Of a stretch of 64,000 bases of DNA, positions 36,651-45,341 are shown one piece after another. Made by a program: the position numbers and the translations under genes. Origin of the DNA: Legionella antarctica (GTDB taxonomy: Bacteria; Pseudomonadota; Gammaproteobacteria; Legionellales; Legionellaceae); the NCBI RefSeq assembly GCF_011764505.1, contig NZ_AP022839.1, positions 2,835,001 to 2,899,000 on the forward strand, read 5' to 3'. Every line of letters starts with the position of its first letter. Position 1 is the first letter of the stretch. The notes under the pieces are model-generated. The model was not told the DNA's origin. It was given only the letters and a program-made list of their open reading frames with translations, and searched no databases.

Positions 36651-37150
36651 CGTCTACTCCAATAGTTATGGTGTAGCGATCTTCTTCAATTTTCACTTAT
36701 TCCTCTAGGTGTATTTCACCGAACGGATACCATATAGGGACAACCCTATGTACTCTAATAATGCTACTCATCAGTGTTTACCTTCTAGCCGTTGCAATAA
36801 AGGATTTGCCAGTAGGGATTGCCTATACAGTTTGGACAGGGATTGGCGCTGCTGGTACAGTCATTTTAGGTATCGTATTCTTCGGCGACTCTGTTTCAAT
36901 AGGTAAGTTGTTCTGTTTGGGTCTCATTTTTTCTGGTGTAATTGGGCTTAAAACTCTTTCATCGTAAGATGGAAGGTGGTGAATTATGAGCAGTGAAACA
37001 GTCTCTCCTTCAATCCAACGATTGATACTCCAATGCCATGGAAAATCTGGTTCATTTGCAAAATAATTCAAGCAGAGCCGAATCTGTTTTCAAGTCCTAA
37101 CAAATAATGAAGACTTGCTACTGGGCTTGTGAAAAAATACTATTCTCTTG

Positions 37151-37171
37151 AGGTGCGCTAGAAGCGCACCT
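37151..37171 (-). terminator. Terminator hairpin of LRR gene
   Basis: Perfect 8-bp GC-rich stem AGGTGCGC/GCGCACCT with a 5-nt loop, 23 bp past the LRR stop on the minus strand. The T run is offset by about 14 nt. Confidence 0.6.
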
Positions 37172-37193
37172 TCAGTAGAAATGGCTTTTATTC

Positions 37194-38594
37194 TTATATT
37201 GCTGCGGTTGCCACATTTGGAGTGGCTTCTGGTTTTTCAGCCATGTATTGCTTAGCGCCTGCAGCGAATAGGCCGGCGCCCGACAGGGTTGCAGCAACAC
37301 CTGCGCAAGCCAGTACTACCCCTGCCACACCAAAAGTTGCGGCGTTTAATAGGGCAAAAGCAACGGCGATGGCGGTGATTCCTGCGGCGGCTATAAAGCC
37401 ACTCAGCACCATCATGCTGATATTTGGTGTATTTGCTTCCTTGTTGATGTTTTTACGATTGCTCTCAAGCATTTCGTCAATAGCTTCAGCGCCTTCGTTT
37501 CCGATTTGGTTAGAGCTCACATTAAGCGGTGTCGGGCTGGTATTGGCCGCCAGCGCTTTAGCGCCTTCGACTCCGATTTGGTTGCCGCGCACATCAAGCG
37601 ATGTCAGGCTGGTATTGGCCGCCAGCGCTTTAGCGCCTTCGTCTCCGATTTTGTTGCCGCGCACATCAAGCGATGTCAGGCTGGTATTGGCCGCCAGCGC
37701 TTTAGCGCCTTCGTCTCCGATTTGATTAAAGCCCACATCAAGCGATGTCAGGCTGGTATTGGCCGCCAGCGCTTTAGCGCCTTCGTCTCCGATTTGGCTA
37801 AGGTACACATTAAGCGATGTCAGGCTGGTATTGACCGCCAGAGCTTTGGCGCCTTCGTCTCCAATTTGGTTATAGCCCACATTAAGCGATGTCAGGCTGG
37901 TATTGGCCGCCAGCGCTTTAGCGCCTTCGACTCCGATTTGGTTGCCGCGCACATCAAGCGATGCCAGGCTGGTATTGGCCGCCAGCGCTTTAGCGCCTTC
38001 GACTCTGAGTTGGTTAAAGCTCACATCCAGCGATGTCAGGCGGGTATTGGCCGCCAGCGCTTTAGCGCCTTCGACTCCGATCTGGTTATAGCCCACATCA
38101 AGCGATGTCAGGCGGGTATTGGCCGCCAGCGCTTTAGCGCCTTCGTCTCCGATTTGGTTAAGTTGCACATCAAGCGATGTCAGGCGGGTATTGGCCGCCA
38201 GCGCTTTAGCGCCTTCGACTCTGATTTGGTTGTTGGATACATCAAGCGATGTCAGGCAGGTATTGGCCGCTAGCGCTTTAGCGCCTTCGACTCTGATTTG
38301 GTTATAGCCCACCTTAAGCGATGTCAGGCTGGTATTGGCCGCCAGCGCTTTAGCGCCTTCGACTCCGATTTGGTTGTTGGACACATCAAGCGATGACAGG
38401 TTGGTATTGGCCGCCAGCGCTTTAGCGCCTTCGTCTCCGATTTGGTTGTCGCACACATTAATCGAGCTTATCTCTGGGTGCCCTTTTAAATAAGTGCAAA
38501 TAATCGCAACATCATTATCGCTTAAGTTTTTACATGATAAGTCCAGTTTGATGCCAATTGTTGATTGTTCAATAATATCGATAGTAATAGCCAT
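37194..38594 (-). CDS. Leucine-rich repeat protein with membrane tail
   Basis: A 466-residue LRR protein. After a short N-terminal region (LDLSCKNLSDNDVAIICTYL) come 13 near-identical 24-residue repeats of the form EGAKALAANTSLTSLDVSNNQIGV, plus a partial one, then a C-terminal tail with two hydrophobic segments (MVLSGFIAAAGITAIAVAFALL and VAGVVLACAGVAATLSGAGLF). There is no signal peptide. Only a few positions per repeat (after SLDV) vary, the expected ligand-facing surface. The gene is visibly GC-richer than its neighbours, suggesting transfer. LRR proteins are common Dot/Icm effectors in Legionella; that role here is inference. Confidence 0.88.
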   Translation of the reverse strand: MAITIDIIEQSTIGIKLDLSCKNLSDNDVAIICTYLKGHPEISSINVCDNQIGDEGAKALAANTNLSSLDVSNNQIGVEGAKALAANTSLTSLKVGYNQIRVEGAKALAANTCLTSLDVSNNQIRVEGAKALAANTRLTSLDVQLNQIGDEGAKALAANTRLTSLDVGYNQIGVEGAKALAANTRLTSLDVSFNQLRVEGAKALAANTSLASLDVRGNQIGVEGAKALAANTSLTSLNVGYNQIGDEGAKALAVNTSLTSLNVYLSQIGDEGAKALAANTSLTSLDVGFNQIGDEGAKALAANTSLTSLDVRGNKIGDEGAKALAANTSLTSLDVRGNQIGVEGAKALAANTSPTPLNVSSNQIGNEGAEAIDEMLESNRKNINKEANTPNISMMVLSGFIAAAGITAIAVAFALLNAATFGVAGVVLACAGVAATLSGAGLFAAGAKQYMAEKPEATPNVATAAI

Positions 38595-39324
38595 ATGTAT
38601 TTCCTCGTAATTTAATCTTTATGGCAGCATTCGATATTACTAATGACTGCCGTATTTCACAGTTTTTTGTGTCAGTAACATTAGCGACGAACCCGTTTAA
38701 TAATTAAAACCAGAAGGAACCAGTTCTCTATTAGTCCTTTTGGAGAAGATAGGTCGCAAGCCATAATTGGTTCATTTAAACAATCATAATCGAACAAAAT
38801 TATATCATGGTGCTCTAAGATAAATCAACACTTTTGTTGTTTATATTGGCTTGCGTTAATCTAGTACTGCATCCTTTAAATAAAGTACTCATTGGGCAAG
38901 GGGCCTGGTTCTGTCGAAAATATCAGTCATAAGTGATCATGCCCGTAAAAAGGCAGATTATGATCAGTTTTAAAGGACGGCATTTCCCAAAAGATATAAT
39001 ACTAATGACAGTGAGATGGAAATTGCCCACCCATTAAGTTAGCGTGCGATTGAAGAATTAATGGAAGAGCGAGGAGCGGATTTAGATCATTCGATGATAA
39101 GAAAAATAAAACGGATCTTTTAACGCGATATAAATTTATGCCTCTAAAGATGTCGTCAATTTTTGTAGTTACTTAATGGTTCTGGATGTAATTTGCGTGA
39201 AAATTTATTAAAACTGAAATTGAGAAAGTATGGATCTGTCACTTTTTTAACCTATTTTGAGCCATAGATTGATGGCATTTTGACAGATATCGGCCTTTTC
39301 AACAGCACTTGGAGCAATATTAAC
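38595..39324. other. Non-coding region with IS6 remnant
   Basis: About 730 bp between the LRR gene and IS66 copy 2. The only recognisable content is the broken IS6-type transposase at 38959-39121 and, just upstream of it, a GGTTCTGTCGAAA motif like an IS6 terminal repeat. Confidence 0.55.
38959..39121 (+). pseudogene. IS6-family transposase fragment
   Basis: Starts MISFKGRHFPKDIILMTVRW, the typical N-terminus of IS6/IS26-like transposases, then a stop, and after a frame change IEELMEERGADLDHSMI, the next conserved block. The rest of the DDE domain is missing, so only about 55 codons of a ~230-codon gene remain. Confidence 0.75.
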
Positions 39325-39365
39325 GTATCCGTTCGGTGAACTACGGGTTGCATTAGAAGAAGGGG

Positions 39366-40877
39366 TTAATTCATCTTGAGATTAAAAGGAAGAAGATTCG
39401 TGAAGTCTTCTGCGGTTTTACAGAAGCGGATTTTTTCGAAGAGGACTTTGAGGTAATCAAAAGGATTAAGGCCATTGGACTTAGCTGTTGCAATAAGGCT
39501 ATAGAATAATGCCCCAGCATGAGCCCCTCTAGGGCTTCCAGACATGAGCCAGTTTTTTCTGCCCAGAGCAAAAGGCCTAATGATGTTTTCAATGGCATTA
39601 TTATCAATCTCGAGCATCCCATCAAGCAAATAAGCAGTAAGCTCCTTCCATCGCTGAGACATGTAAACTAAGGCATCACCCAGCTTTGATTTGGGTACCG
39701 CATTTTTTAAGGATTGGTCAAGCCAAGTCTTTAAAGCGTCAAGAATGGGTTTTGATTGTTCGAGCCTTATCTGATAGCGTTGTTCTGCCGTATAGTTCCC
39801 ATCCCGAGCAATTTTTTCAATGGCATAGAGCTTTTGAATATACGCCACGGCCTGATGTGATTTACCTGTGGTTTTAGCCAGTTTGACAAGCTCAGCAAAA
39901 GGACGTCTGGCATGTGCAAAACATCCCAAATGAATAATATCAGGATGGTCATCAACCCAGTCATAACCAACATACCCATCTGTTTGTAAATAGCCTTTAA
40001 ACTCTTTAAGTAGTTCTTTAGGCCATTGGGCTTGTCGGGTTTCACGATAATCAAACACAATGATTTTTTTATCCGGTTTGTGATTCTGGTATACCCACAT
40101 ATAGCTCTTGGATGTATTTTTTCGATTAGGCTCATCCATCACCTGAAGTGGTGTTTCATCGGCCTGAAGGTAGTTTGATGCAACCAGCTCTTTGATTAGA
40201 GCGTTCCTCATTGGGCTACATACCTCAGATGCTGCCATTATCCATCCACATACTGTATTGCGAGCCATCTCAATGCCCATTCGTTTCCAGATGTGCTCTT
40301 GACGGTATAAAGGGAGGTGGTCTTGGTATTTACTAATAATGGCATGAGCTACAAGGCTTGGTGTGGCAATGCTTTTAGGAAGGAATAATTGCGGCATAGG
40401 GGCAATGCTTACCCCTTCATCACAACGATTACATGCATATTTGGGTCGCACATGGGCAATGACCGTCAGCTTTGCAGGAACAAACTCTAGCTGTTCCGTG
40501 ACCTCTTCGCCAATACGTTGCTTCATACAGCCGCAAGCACACAGTTTTTCTTCTTCTGCAATGTCATGCTCAATGGTTTCACGGGGTAACTCTGGAGGTA
40601 ATGGGCGTCGTACTGGTTTTTTGCGAGTATAGGTGACCGTAATTGTATTATCTTCTTGCGGCAGCTCTGTGACCTCTATGCTTTCTGCTTCATCAAATTG
40701 CAACTCGCCTTGCAGAATATTGTGTTCAGATGAGGGAGAGTATTTACGCTGTTGAGCCAGTTTGAATTGCTCTAGCATATTAAAATACTTTTGCTTCCAT
40801 TCCAGAGCTTCTTTTTTTAATTGATTAATTTCTTCCTGCAAAGGCATTAAAAGTGATTGGTCTTTTGAGGAAATCAT
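39366..40877 (-). CDS. tnpC: IS66 transposase TnpC (copy 2)
   Basis: Identical in protein sequence to TnpC of copy 1; full length, 503 residues. Confidence 0.97.
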   Translation of the reverse strand: MISSKDQSLLMPLQEEINQLKKEALEWKQKYFNMLEQFKLAQQRKYSPSSEHNILQGELQFDEAESIEVTELPQEDNTITVTYTRKKPVRRPLPPELPRETIEHDIAEEEKLCACGCMKQRIGEEVTEQLEFVPAKLTVIAHVRPKYACNRCDEGVSIAPMPQLFLPKSIATPSLVAHAIISKYQDHLPLYRQEHIWKRMGIEMARNTVCGWIMAASEVCSPMRNALIKELVASNYLQADETPLQVMDEPNRKNTSKSYMWVYQNHKPDKKIIVFDYRETRQAQWPKELLKEFKGYLQTDGYVGYDWVDDHPDIIHLGCFAHARRPFAELVKLAKTTGKSHQAVAYIQKLYAIEKIARDGNYTAEQRYQIRLEQSKPILDALKTWLDQSLKNAVPKSKLGDALVYMSQRWKELTAYLLDGMLEIDNNAIENIIRPFALGRKNWLMSGSPRGAHAGALFYSLIATAKSNGLNPFDYLKVLFEKIRFCKTAEDFTNLLPFNLKMN

Positions 40878-40943
40878 GGCTGGTTTAGTGCTTGTTTTAA
40901 TGGTGATATTATACCATAACCACCATGATTTCTTCAGTGTTTT

Positions 40944-41294
40944 TCAATGAAAATCACGGTAAATCACCGGGTTTCCTCCTTGATGAAAGGTGAATTTATT
41001 GCTGGCCATGAGCCATTTTAAGTGCTCTTTTGTCAGCTCAATATGACCTTGGGTATTGCGGGGGAAAATGAATTTCCCTTTCTCTAATCTGCGGTACCAT
41101 AAGGTAAAACTCTGCTCTTCATAGTACAGTGCTTTTAACTTATCTCCTCCTCTGCTACGAAACAAAAATAAATGACCTGCACTAAGCTCCATTCCAAAAA
41201 CTTCATGCACCAGAATGGCTAGAGTATTAATGGATTTGCGCATATCAGTTATTCCACAATATAAATGCACTTGAACATCATCTGGAATTAACAT
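40944..41294 (-). CDS. tnpB: IS66 TnpB (copy 2)
   Basis: Identical to TnpB of copy 1, intact. Confidence 0.95.
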   Translation of the reverse strand: MLIPDDVQVHLYCGITDMRKSINTLAILVHEVFGMELSAGHLFLFRSRGGDKLKALYYEEQSFTLWYRRLEKGKFIFPRNTQGHIELTKEHLKWLMASNKFTFHQGGNPVIYRDFH

Positions 41295-41608
41295 AAGGTC
41301 ATCAACTCCCTTAATAATATCAGTCGGTGTTGATGGTCAGCTGCATCAAGTTCACAGCGTATTTTATTAGGGAGTTCAATAACTAATTTAAACACTGCCT
41401 TAGCAGAAGGTAATGGAGTAATAATAAGTGGCTCAAATAAAGCCTCTTTGGCTGGGGTAACTGCTTTAGACTCTTTCTTGAATTTATTGCGATAAAATCT
41501 GAGCCTGGAGTCTGATATTCCTTTATTACGGCAAAATAATCCTGGTGCTAAACCACTTTCCTCATAGGATTTAACCATGTCACTCCAGTACTCATCTCTT
41601 TTTGTCAT
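41288..41608 (-). CDS. tnpA: IS66 TnpA (copy 2)
   Basis: Identical to TnpA of copy 1, intact. Confidence 0.94.
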   Translation of the reverse strand: MTKRDEYWSDMVKSYEESGLAPGLFCRNKGISDSRLRFYRNKFKKESKAVTPAKEALFEPLIITPLPSAKAVFKLVIELPNKIRCELDAADHQHRLILLRELMTLC

Positions 41609-41723
41609 CGTCTACTCCAATAGTTATGGTGTAGCGATCTTCTTCAATTTTCACTTATTCCTCTAGGTGTATTTCACCGAACGGATACGAATTTTCTAGT
41701 AACTTACAACCAGGAGATTCTTC

Positions 41724-41990
41724 ATGACAAAATCAAAATTTACAGATAGCCAAATACTATCAATTTTAAAGCAATCCGAAGGCGGAACGCCTGTTTCAGA
41801 GCTATGCCGTGAGCATGTGATTAGTGCTGCAACATTCTACAAATGGCGCTCTAAATTTGGCGGCATGGATGCGTCAATGATGTCCCGATTAAAAGAGCTA
41901 GAAACTGAAAACAGTCGCCTTAAAAAGATGTACGCAGAAGAGCGATTAAAAGCAGAGATCCTCAAAGAGTCCATTGAAAAAAAGTGGTAA
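41724..41990 (+). CDS. IS element C OrfA
   Basis: 88-residue HTH protein ([42 protein letters not shown]) with a terminal coiled coil, typical of the IS407/IS51-like branch of IS3. AGGAG precedes the ATG. It overlaps orfB by 7 bp. Confidence 0.92.
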   Translation: MTKSKFTDSQILSILKQSEGGTPVSELCREHVISAATFYKWRSKFGGMDASMMSRLKELETENSRLKKMYAEERLKAEILKESIEKKW

Positions 41991-42829
41991 CACCGTCGCG
42001 CCGGCGTGAACTGGCGCACAAGGCGGTGCATGATAAGGGTATTTCAATTCGTTTGTCCTGTGAGCTATTTAGCTTAAGTGAAACCTGTTATCGGTATCAG
42101 GCTATATTAAACGATGAGAATGCACTCATAGCGGACTGGTTGCTTCGTCTGTCACAGAGTCAGCGCAATTGGGGCTTTGGTTTATGTTTTCTCTACTTGC
42201 GTAATGTTAAGGGATTTGCCTGGAATCATAAGAGGGTTTATCGAATCTATAGGGAGTTAGAGCTCAATATGCGGATAAAACCCAAAAAACGGTTAATCAG
42301 GGAAAAACCAGAACCATTGGCTGTGCCAACCACTATCAATGAGTGCTGGTCGATGGACTTTATGCACGACCAGTTAGAAGATGGACGTAATTATCGGTTA
42401 TTTAATGTGCTTGATGATTACAACCGCGAAGGGCTTGCCATTGAGGTTGATTTGTCTTTGCCAGCAGAGCGAGTGCTACGGGCACTCGATCAAATCATTG
42501 AATGGCGGGGAAAACCTCGAAAGATACGTTGTGATAATGGGCCTGAGTACGTCAGTAAATTGCTTGAGCAATGGGCGGATAAAAATCAGATACAGTTAGT
42601 TTTTATTCAACCAGGAAATCCCCAACAAAATGCCTATATTGAACGGTATAACCGCACTGTTCGTTATGACTGGCTAAGCCAATATTTATTTGAAAGTATT
42701 GCTGATGTACAACTACATGCGACACAATGGCTATGGACGTACAACAATGAACGGCCAAATACTGCAGGGATTACTCCAAGGCAAAAATTGGCACTAGCTG
42801 CCTACCCCTCTATTTTTAGCTTCAATTAA
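41984..42829 (+). CDS. IS element C transposase OrfB
   Basis: 281-residue rve transposase: [31 protein letters not shown] and [16 protein letters not shown] carry the DDE triad. It is clearly different from elements A and B. The start used is GTG within the end of orfA; a frameshift-fused OrfAB is expected. Confidence 0.92.
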   Translation: MVTPSRRRELAHKAVHDKGISIRLSCELFSLSETCYRYQAILNDENALIADWLLRLSQSQRNWGFGLCFLYLRNVKGFAWNHKRVYRIYRELELNMRIKPKKRLIREKPEPLAVPTTINECWSMDFMHDQLEDGRNYRLFNVLDDYNREGLAIEVDLSLPAERVLRALDQIIEWRGKPRKIRCDNGPEYVSKLLEQWADKNQIQLVFIQPGNPQQNAYIERYNRTVRYDWLSQYLFESIADVQLHATQWLWTYNNERPNTAGITPRQKLALAAYPSIFSFN

Positions 42830-42987
42830 AAATGGGGGGATTACCCTTTTTCAAACACTTCGAGATACTCTTTCTCTCATAACTTTATAATATTCAATTG
42901 ATTTTCAGAATCACCCTTAGATAACCAAGAGTAATTCCTATTAAAATAGTATGAAAAAATTCAACAAACTATATTGAAAGATAAATG

Positions 42988-43671
42988 TTAAATTGTATTA
43001 ACCGTTTCAAGTTGATTTTGATTTATTTCGCTAAAAGCTGGGGAACAAATGCCTTTATAAATAGCGGTAATAATTGCAAGTTTATGGCGCATTCCAAATT
43101 CTTTTTGTTCTCGCATTTCAAGCAATTCACTTTCATTCAAAAAATCATTGAGTAAATGTTTCTTAATGACACCCTTCTTATCTTTATACAAGCATTCAAT
43201 TGAAGATTGAGTGGAATGTATGTAAATAGTTTTAGAGCTAATTTTGCTTTCATCTAACTCATTATCGGTTAACCATTTGTAATCTTCAAAAGTCAGTAGT
43301 TGAAAATCACATTTATCTCCCAGATAATCAACAGTACCCTTAAATACTTCAACTATATTTTTTAACAACCCTACCAAAATCCATCCTGACTTAGGTGATA
43401 TATCATTCATTCCAGTCTGGCTTCTGGCAACATTACTGGCGAGACCACCAGAAAATAAAAGCCCTAATCCAAGTAAAGGACCACCCACAGCTGTGCCCAC
43501 TACTGCACCTGTCCCCATTGAACCGTAATGAAACATATAATTGAGGTATCGTCGTTTGTTATCTCGTGGTGTAAGTATTACGTCCAACTCTTTTTGTTTC
43601 AGTTGTGCAAGTATTAACACAAAATCAATTAATAATATGCTGATATCTCTTAACTCATTGATGTGGTTCAA
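42988..43671 (-). CDS. Hypothetical protein, N-terminus cut by IS
   Basis: Not recognised. About 227 codons; the first four (from TTG 43671) lie inside the left end of IS element D, which starts at 43659, so the native start is gone. Visible features are a helical start (ELRDISILLIDFVLILAQLKQKELDVIL), a Gly-rich hydrophobic hairpin (GSMGTGAVVGTAVGGPLLGLGLLFSGGLA) that could enter a membrane, and a mixed alpha/beta C-terminal half. It is very AT-rich. The missing part is not found on the far side of the nested IS block. Confidence 0.5.
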   Translation of the reverse strand: MNHINELRDISILLIDFVLILAQLKQKELDVILTPRDNKRRYLNYMFHYGSMGTGAVVGTAVGGPLLGLGLLFSGGLASNVARSQTGMNDISPKSGWILVGLLKNIVEVFKGTVDYLGDKCDFQLLTFEDYKWLTDNELDESKISSKTIYIHSTQSSIECLYKDKKGVIKKHLLNDFLNESELLEMREQKEFGMRHKLAIITAIYKGICSPAFSEINQNQLETVNTI

Positions 43672-43947
43672 TGGATCTGACTGATATGGGTCCGCATGTC
43701 TGGAACAAAATTAAGGAAAAATAAGAGCTATTCATCCATCATTTATAGTTAAAAATTCACTCAAATTAACCTATTTAAACCTACTCAATACCGTATGAAT
43801 AGTGATTGCTACTACGAATTGTCTTAGGTCATTTTACCACAACTCTATCAGAATGACTTATCCACAAGTCCACAGGTCAGGAGAGCTTCACTTTCTCGTA
43901 TAGGCCTGTGGGCCTTGTGGGTAAGTCATGACGCTCTCATTTAGGGT

Positions 43948-44793
43948 TTATGGTCTTTTCCGGCCATAATACACCTCTGCGGGCGTTAAATAATTAAAGG
44001 ACTGGTGAAGCCTTCGGTTATTATAATACTCAAAATACTCCGTTAAGGCCAGCTCAACCTCTTCAATTGTATCAAAATCATACCGGTAGATTTTTTCTTG
44101 CTTAACACTACGCCACAATCGCTCGATAAATATATTATCTAAATAACGTCCTCGCCCATCCATGCTGATAGAAATGTGGTGAGATTTTAGCGTATTTATC
44201 CAATCTTTTGAGGTAAATTGAGAACCCTGATCCGTGTTAAAGATCTCACAACGCGAATGCAGCAAAGCGTTTCTAAGCGCCTCAATACAAAATTCAGCCT
44301 CCATAGTAGGTGAAATAGCCCATCCAATCACATAACGACTATACCAGTCCATAATAGCTACTAAATACACATGCTTTCCTTTCATGCGGATGTAGGTGAT
44401 ATCTGCGGCCCAAACCTGATTTGGTTTGGTGATATCCACCTCTTTTAATAAATAAGGGAACACCTCATGCTCCTTATTGGGAACGCTTGTATTTGGCTTT
44501 GGGTAAACAGTCGATAACCCCATCATTTCCATCAACTTTTTTACTCGACGTTTACCAACAGGATAGCCTACTTCTTTTGACAGCCATCTTGCCCGCTTAA
44601 TTTTACCTTCACATGGATACTGCAGATAGTGCTCATCAAGTAGCGCCATAAGCGCTTCATCTTCGACAGAAATGGGCTTGGCACTATAATAATAACTTGA
44701 AACAGGCAAGTCTAATAGCAAGCATTGTTCACGAATGGTGAGCTCGGCAAGAGGATCAATCATGACGCGCTTTTCATCCAGACTAAAGTTCAT
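43948..44793 (-). CDS. IS element A OrfB (copy 2)
   Basis: 281 residues, identical to copy 1 OrfB. Confidence 0.93.
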   Translation of the reverse strand: MNFSLDEKRVMIDPLAELTIREQCLLLDLPVSSYYYSAKPISVEDEALMALLDEHYLQYPCEGKIKRARWLSKEVGYPVGKRRVKKLMEMMGLSTVYPKPNTSVPNKEHEVFPYLLKEVDITKPNQVWAADITYIRMKGKHVYLVAIMDWYSRYVIGWAISPTMEAEFCIEALRNALLHSRCEIFNTDQGSQFTSKDWINTLKSHHISISMDGRGRYLDNIFIERLWRSVKQEKIYRYDFDTIEEVELALTEYFEYYNNRRLHQSFNYLTPAEVYYGRKRP

Positions 44794-45067
44794 GCTTTTT
44801 TTTTAGCCAAGATAGCTGCGCTTGAAGTCGACCAATTTCTTGATATAATGCCTCAACAAGCTGCTCTTGGGACTTGGCTTCTTTTTCATTAGCCCCAGAG
44901 AATAAATCGTTAATGGCTTTGATGGCCGATTGCTTCCAAGTTTTTACCTGCGTTGCGTGAACACCGTATTCACTGGTAATTTGCGCTTGTGTGAGTTTCC
45001 CCTCAATCGCAGCTAGCGTTATTTTTGCCTTCTTGGCCGCCGTATAATAAGCTCGCTTTTTAGACAT
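44783..45067 (-). CDS. IS element A OrfA (copy 2)
   Basis: 94 residues, identical to copy 1 OrfA. Confidence 0.93.
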   Translation of the reverse strand: MSKKRAYYTAAKKAKITLAAIEGKLTQAQITSEYGVHATQVKTWKQSAIKAINDLFSGANEKEAKSQEQLVEALYQEIGRLQAQLSWLKKKHEL

Positions 45068-45341
45068 TTTATTCTCCTCTTTGTATTAAGAAGAATAGCT
45101 CTTAAAAAACCTTTTTTTGTGTCCAGAAAACCGCGCCTATATTAGACCACCCCAGTTAAGAGATAATGTACTGAACTGGAGAAAGTAGTGACTATAAGAA
45201 AGAAATACCCAAAAGAATTTAAACTTGATGCAATTAGCCTTGTATTAGAGCAAGGATATGGGGTAACAGAAGCAGCAACTAACTTAGGGATTGCTCAAGC
45301 GTATCCGTTCGGTGAACTACGGGTTGCATTAGAAGAAGGGG

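Larger units (their letters stand above)
34367..36730 (-). mobile_element. IS66 element, copy 1
   Basis: 2364-bp element with perfect 16-bp terminal inverted repeats (GTATCCGTTCGGTGAA) and 8-bp duplication CATATAGG (34359-34366 and 36731-36738). Order tnpA-tnpB-tnpC on the minus strand. Confidence 0.98.
34278..36967 (+). pseudogene. gdx: Guanidinium exporter Gdx (SMR family), interrupted by IS66
   Basis: Small multidrug resistance transporter of the Gdx/SugE subtype, exporting guanidinium. The 5' part (34278-34366) encodes [20 protein letters not shown] with the essential Glu13 and KYTNGFT; the 3' part resumes after the IS66 copy at 36731 with further helices (IMLLISVYLLAVAIKDLPVGIAYTVWTGIGAAGT) and ends GVIGLKTLSS. 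The 8-bp target duplication CATATAGG marks the insertion. Removing the IS restores one continuous ~105-residue frame. A second IS (element B) also separates its start codon from its ribosome site and riboswitch, so it cannot be expressed normally. Confidence 0.9.
39325..41688 (-). mobile_element. IS66 element, copy 2
   Basis: Same length and ends as copy 1, but its 8-bp flanks differ (ATATTAAC left, GAATTTTC right). That points to recombination between IS66 copies or an adjacent deletion. Its right end cuts off the left end of element C. Confidence 0.97.
41689..42846 (+). mobile_element. IS3-family element C, left end lost
   Basis: Two-gene IS3-type element. The right end is taken as the ATGGGGGGATTACCC stretch after orfB; the matching left repeat is absent because IS66 copy 2 abuts only 35 bp before orfA. 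It can no longer transpose on its own. Confidence 0.7.
43682..45144 (-). mobile_element. IS3-family element A, copy 2
   Basis: 1463 bp, flanked by the 3-bp duplication GAC (43679-43681 and 45145-45147), which fixes the element's ends. Inserted in the left terminus of element D. Confidence 0.98.

Noticed and set aside
36986-37066. 26-codon frame after gdx (MSSETVSPSIQRLILQCHG)
   Set aside because: Too short and without context; may be a fragment of a lost gene but cannot be supported.
37506-38273. Long plus-strand frame of 255 codons with a 24-residue repeat opposite the LRR gene
   Set aside because: It is the antisense reading of the LRR repeat array; the minus-strand frame gives a proper LRR fold, start site and terminator.
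37510-38460. Regular 72-bp repeats considered as a CRISPR array
   Set aside because: There are no spacers: the units are contiguous and coding.
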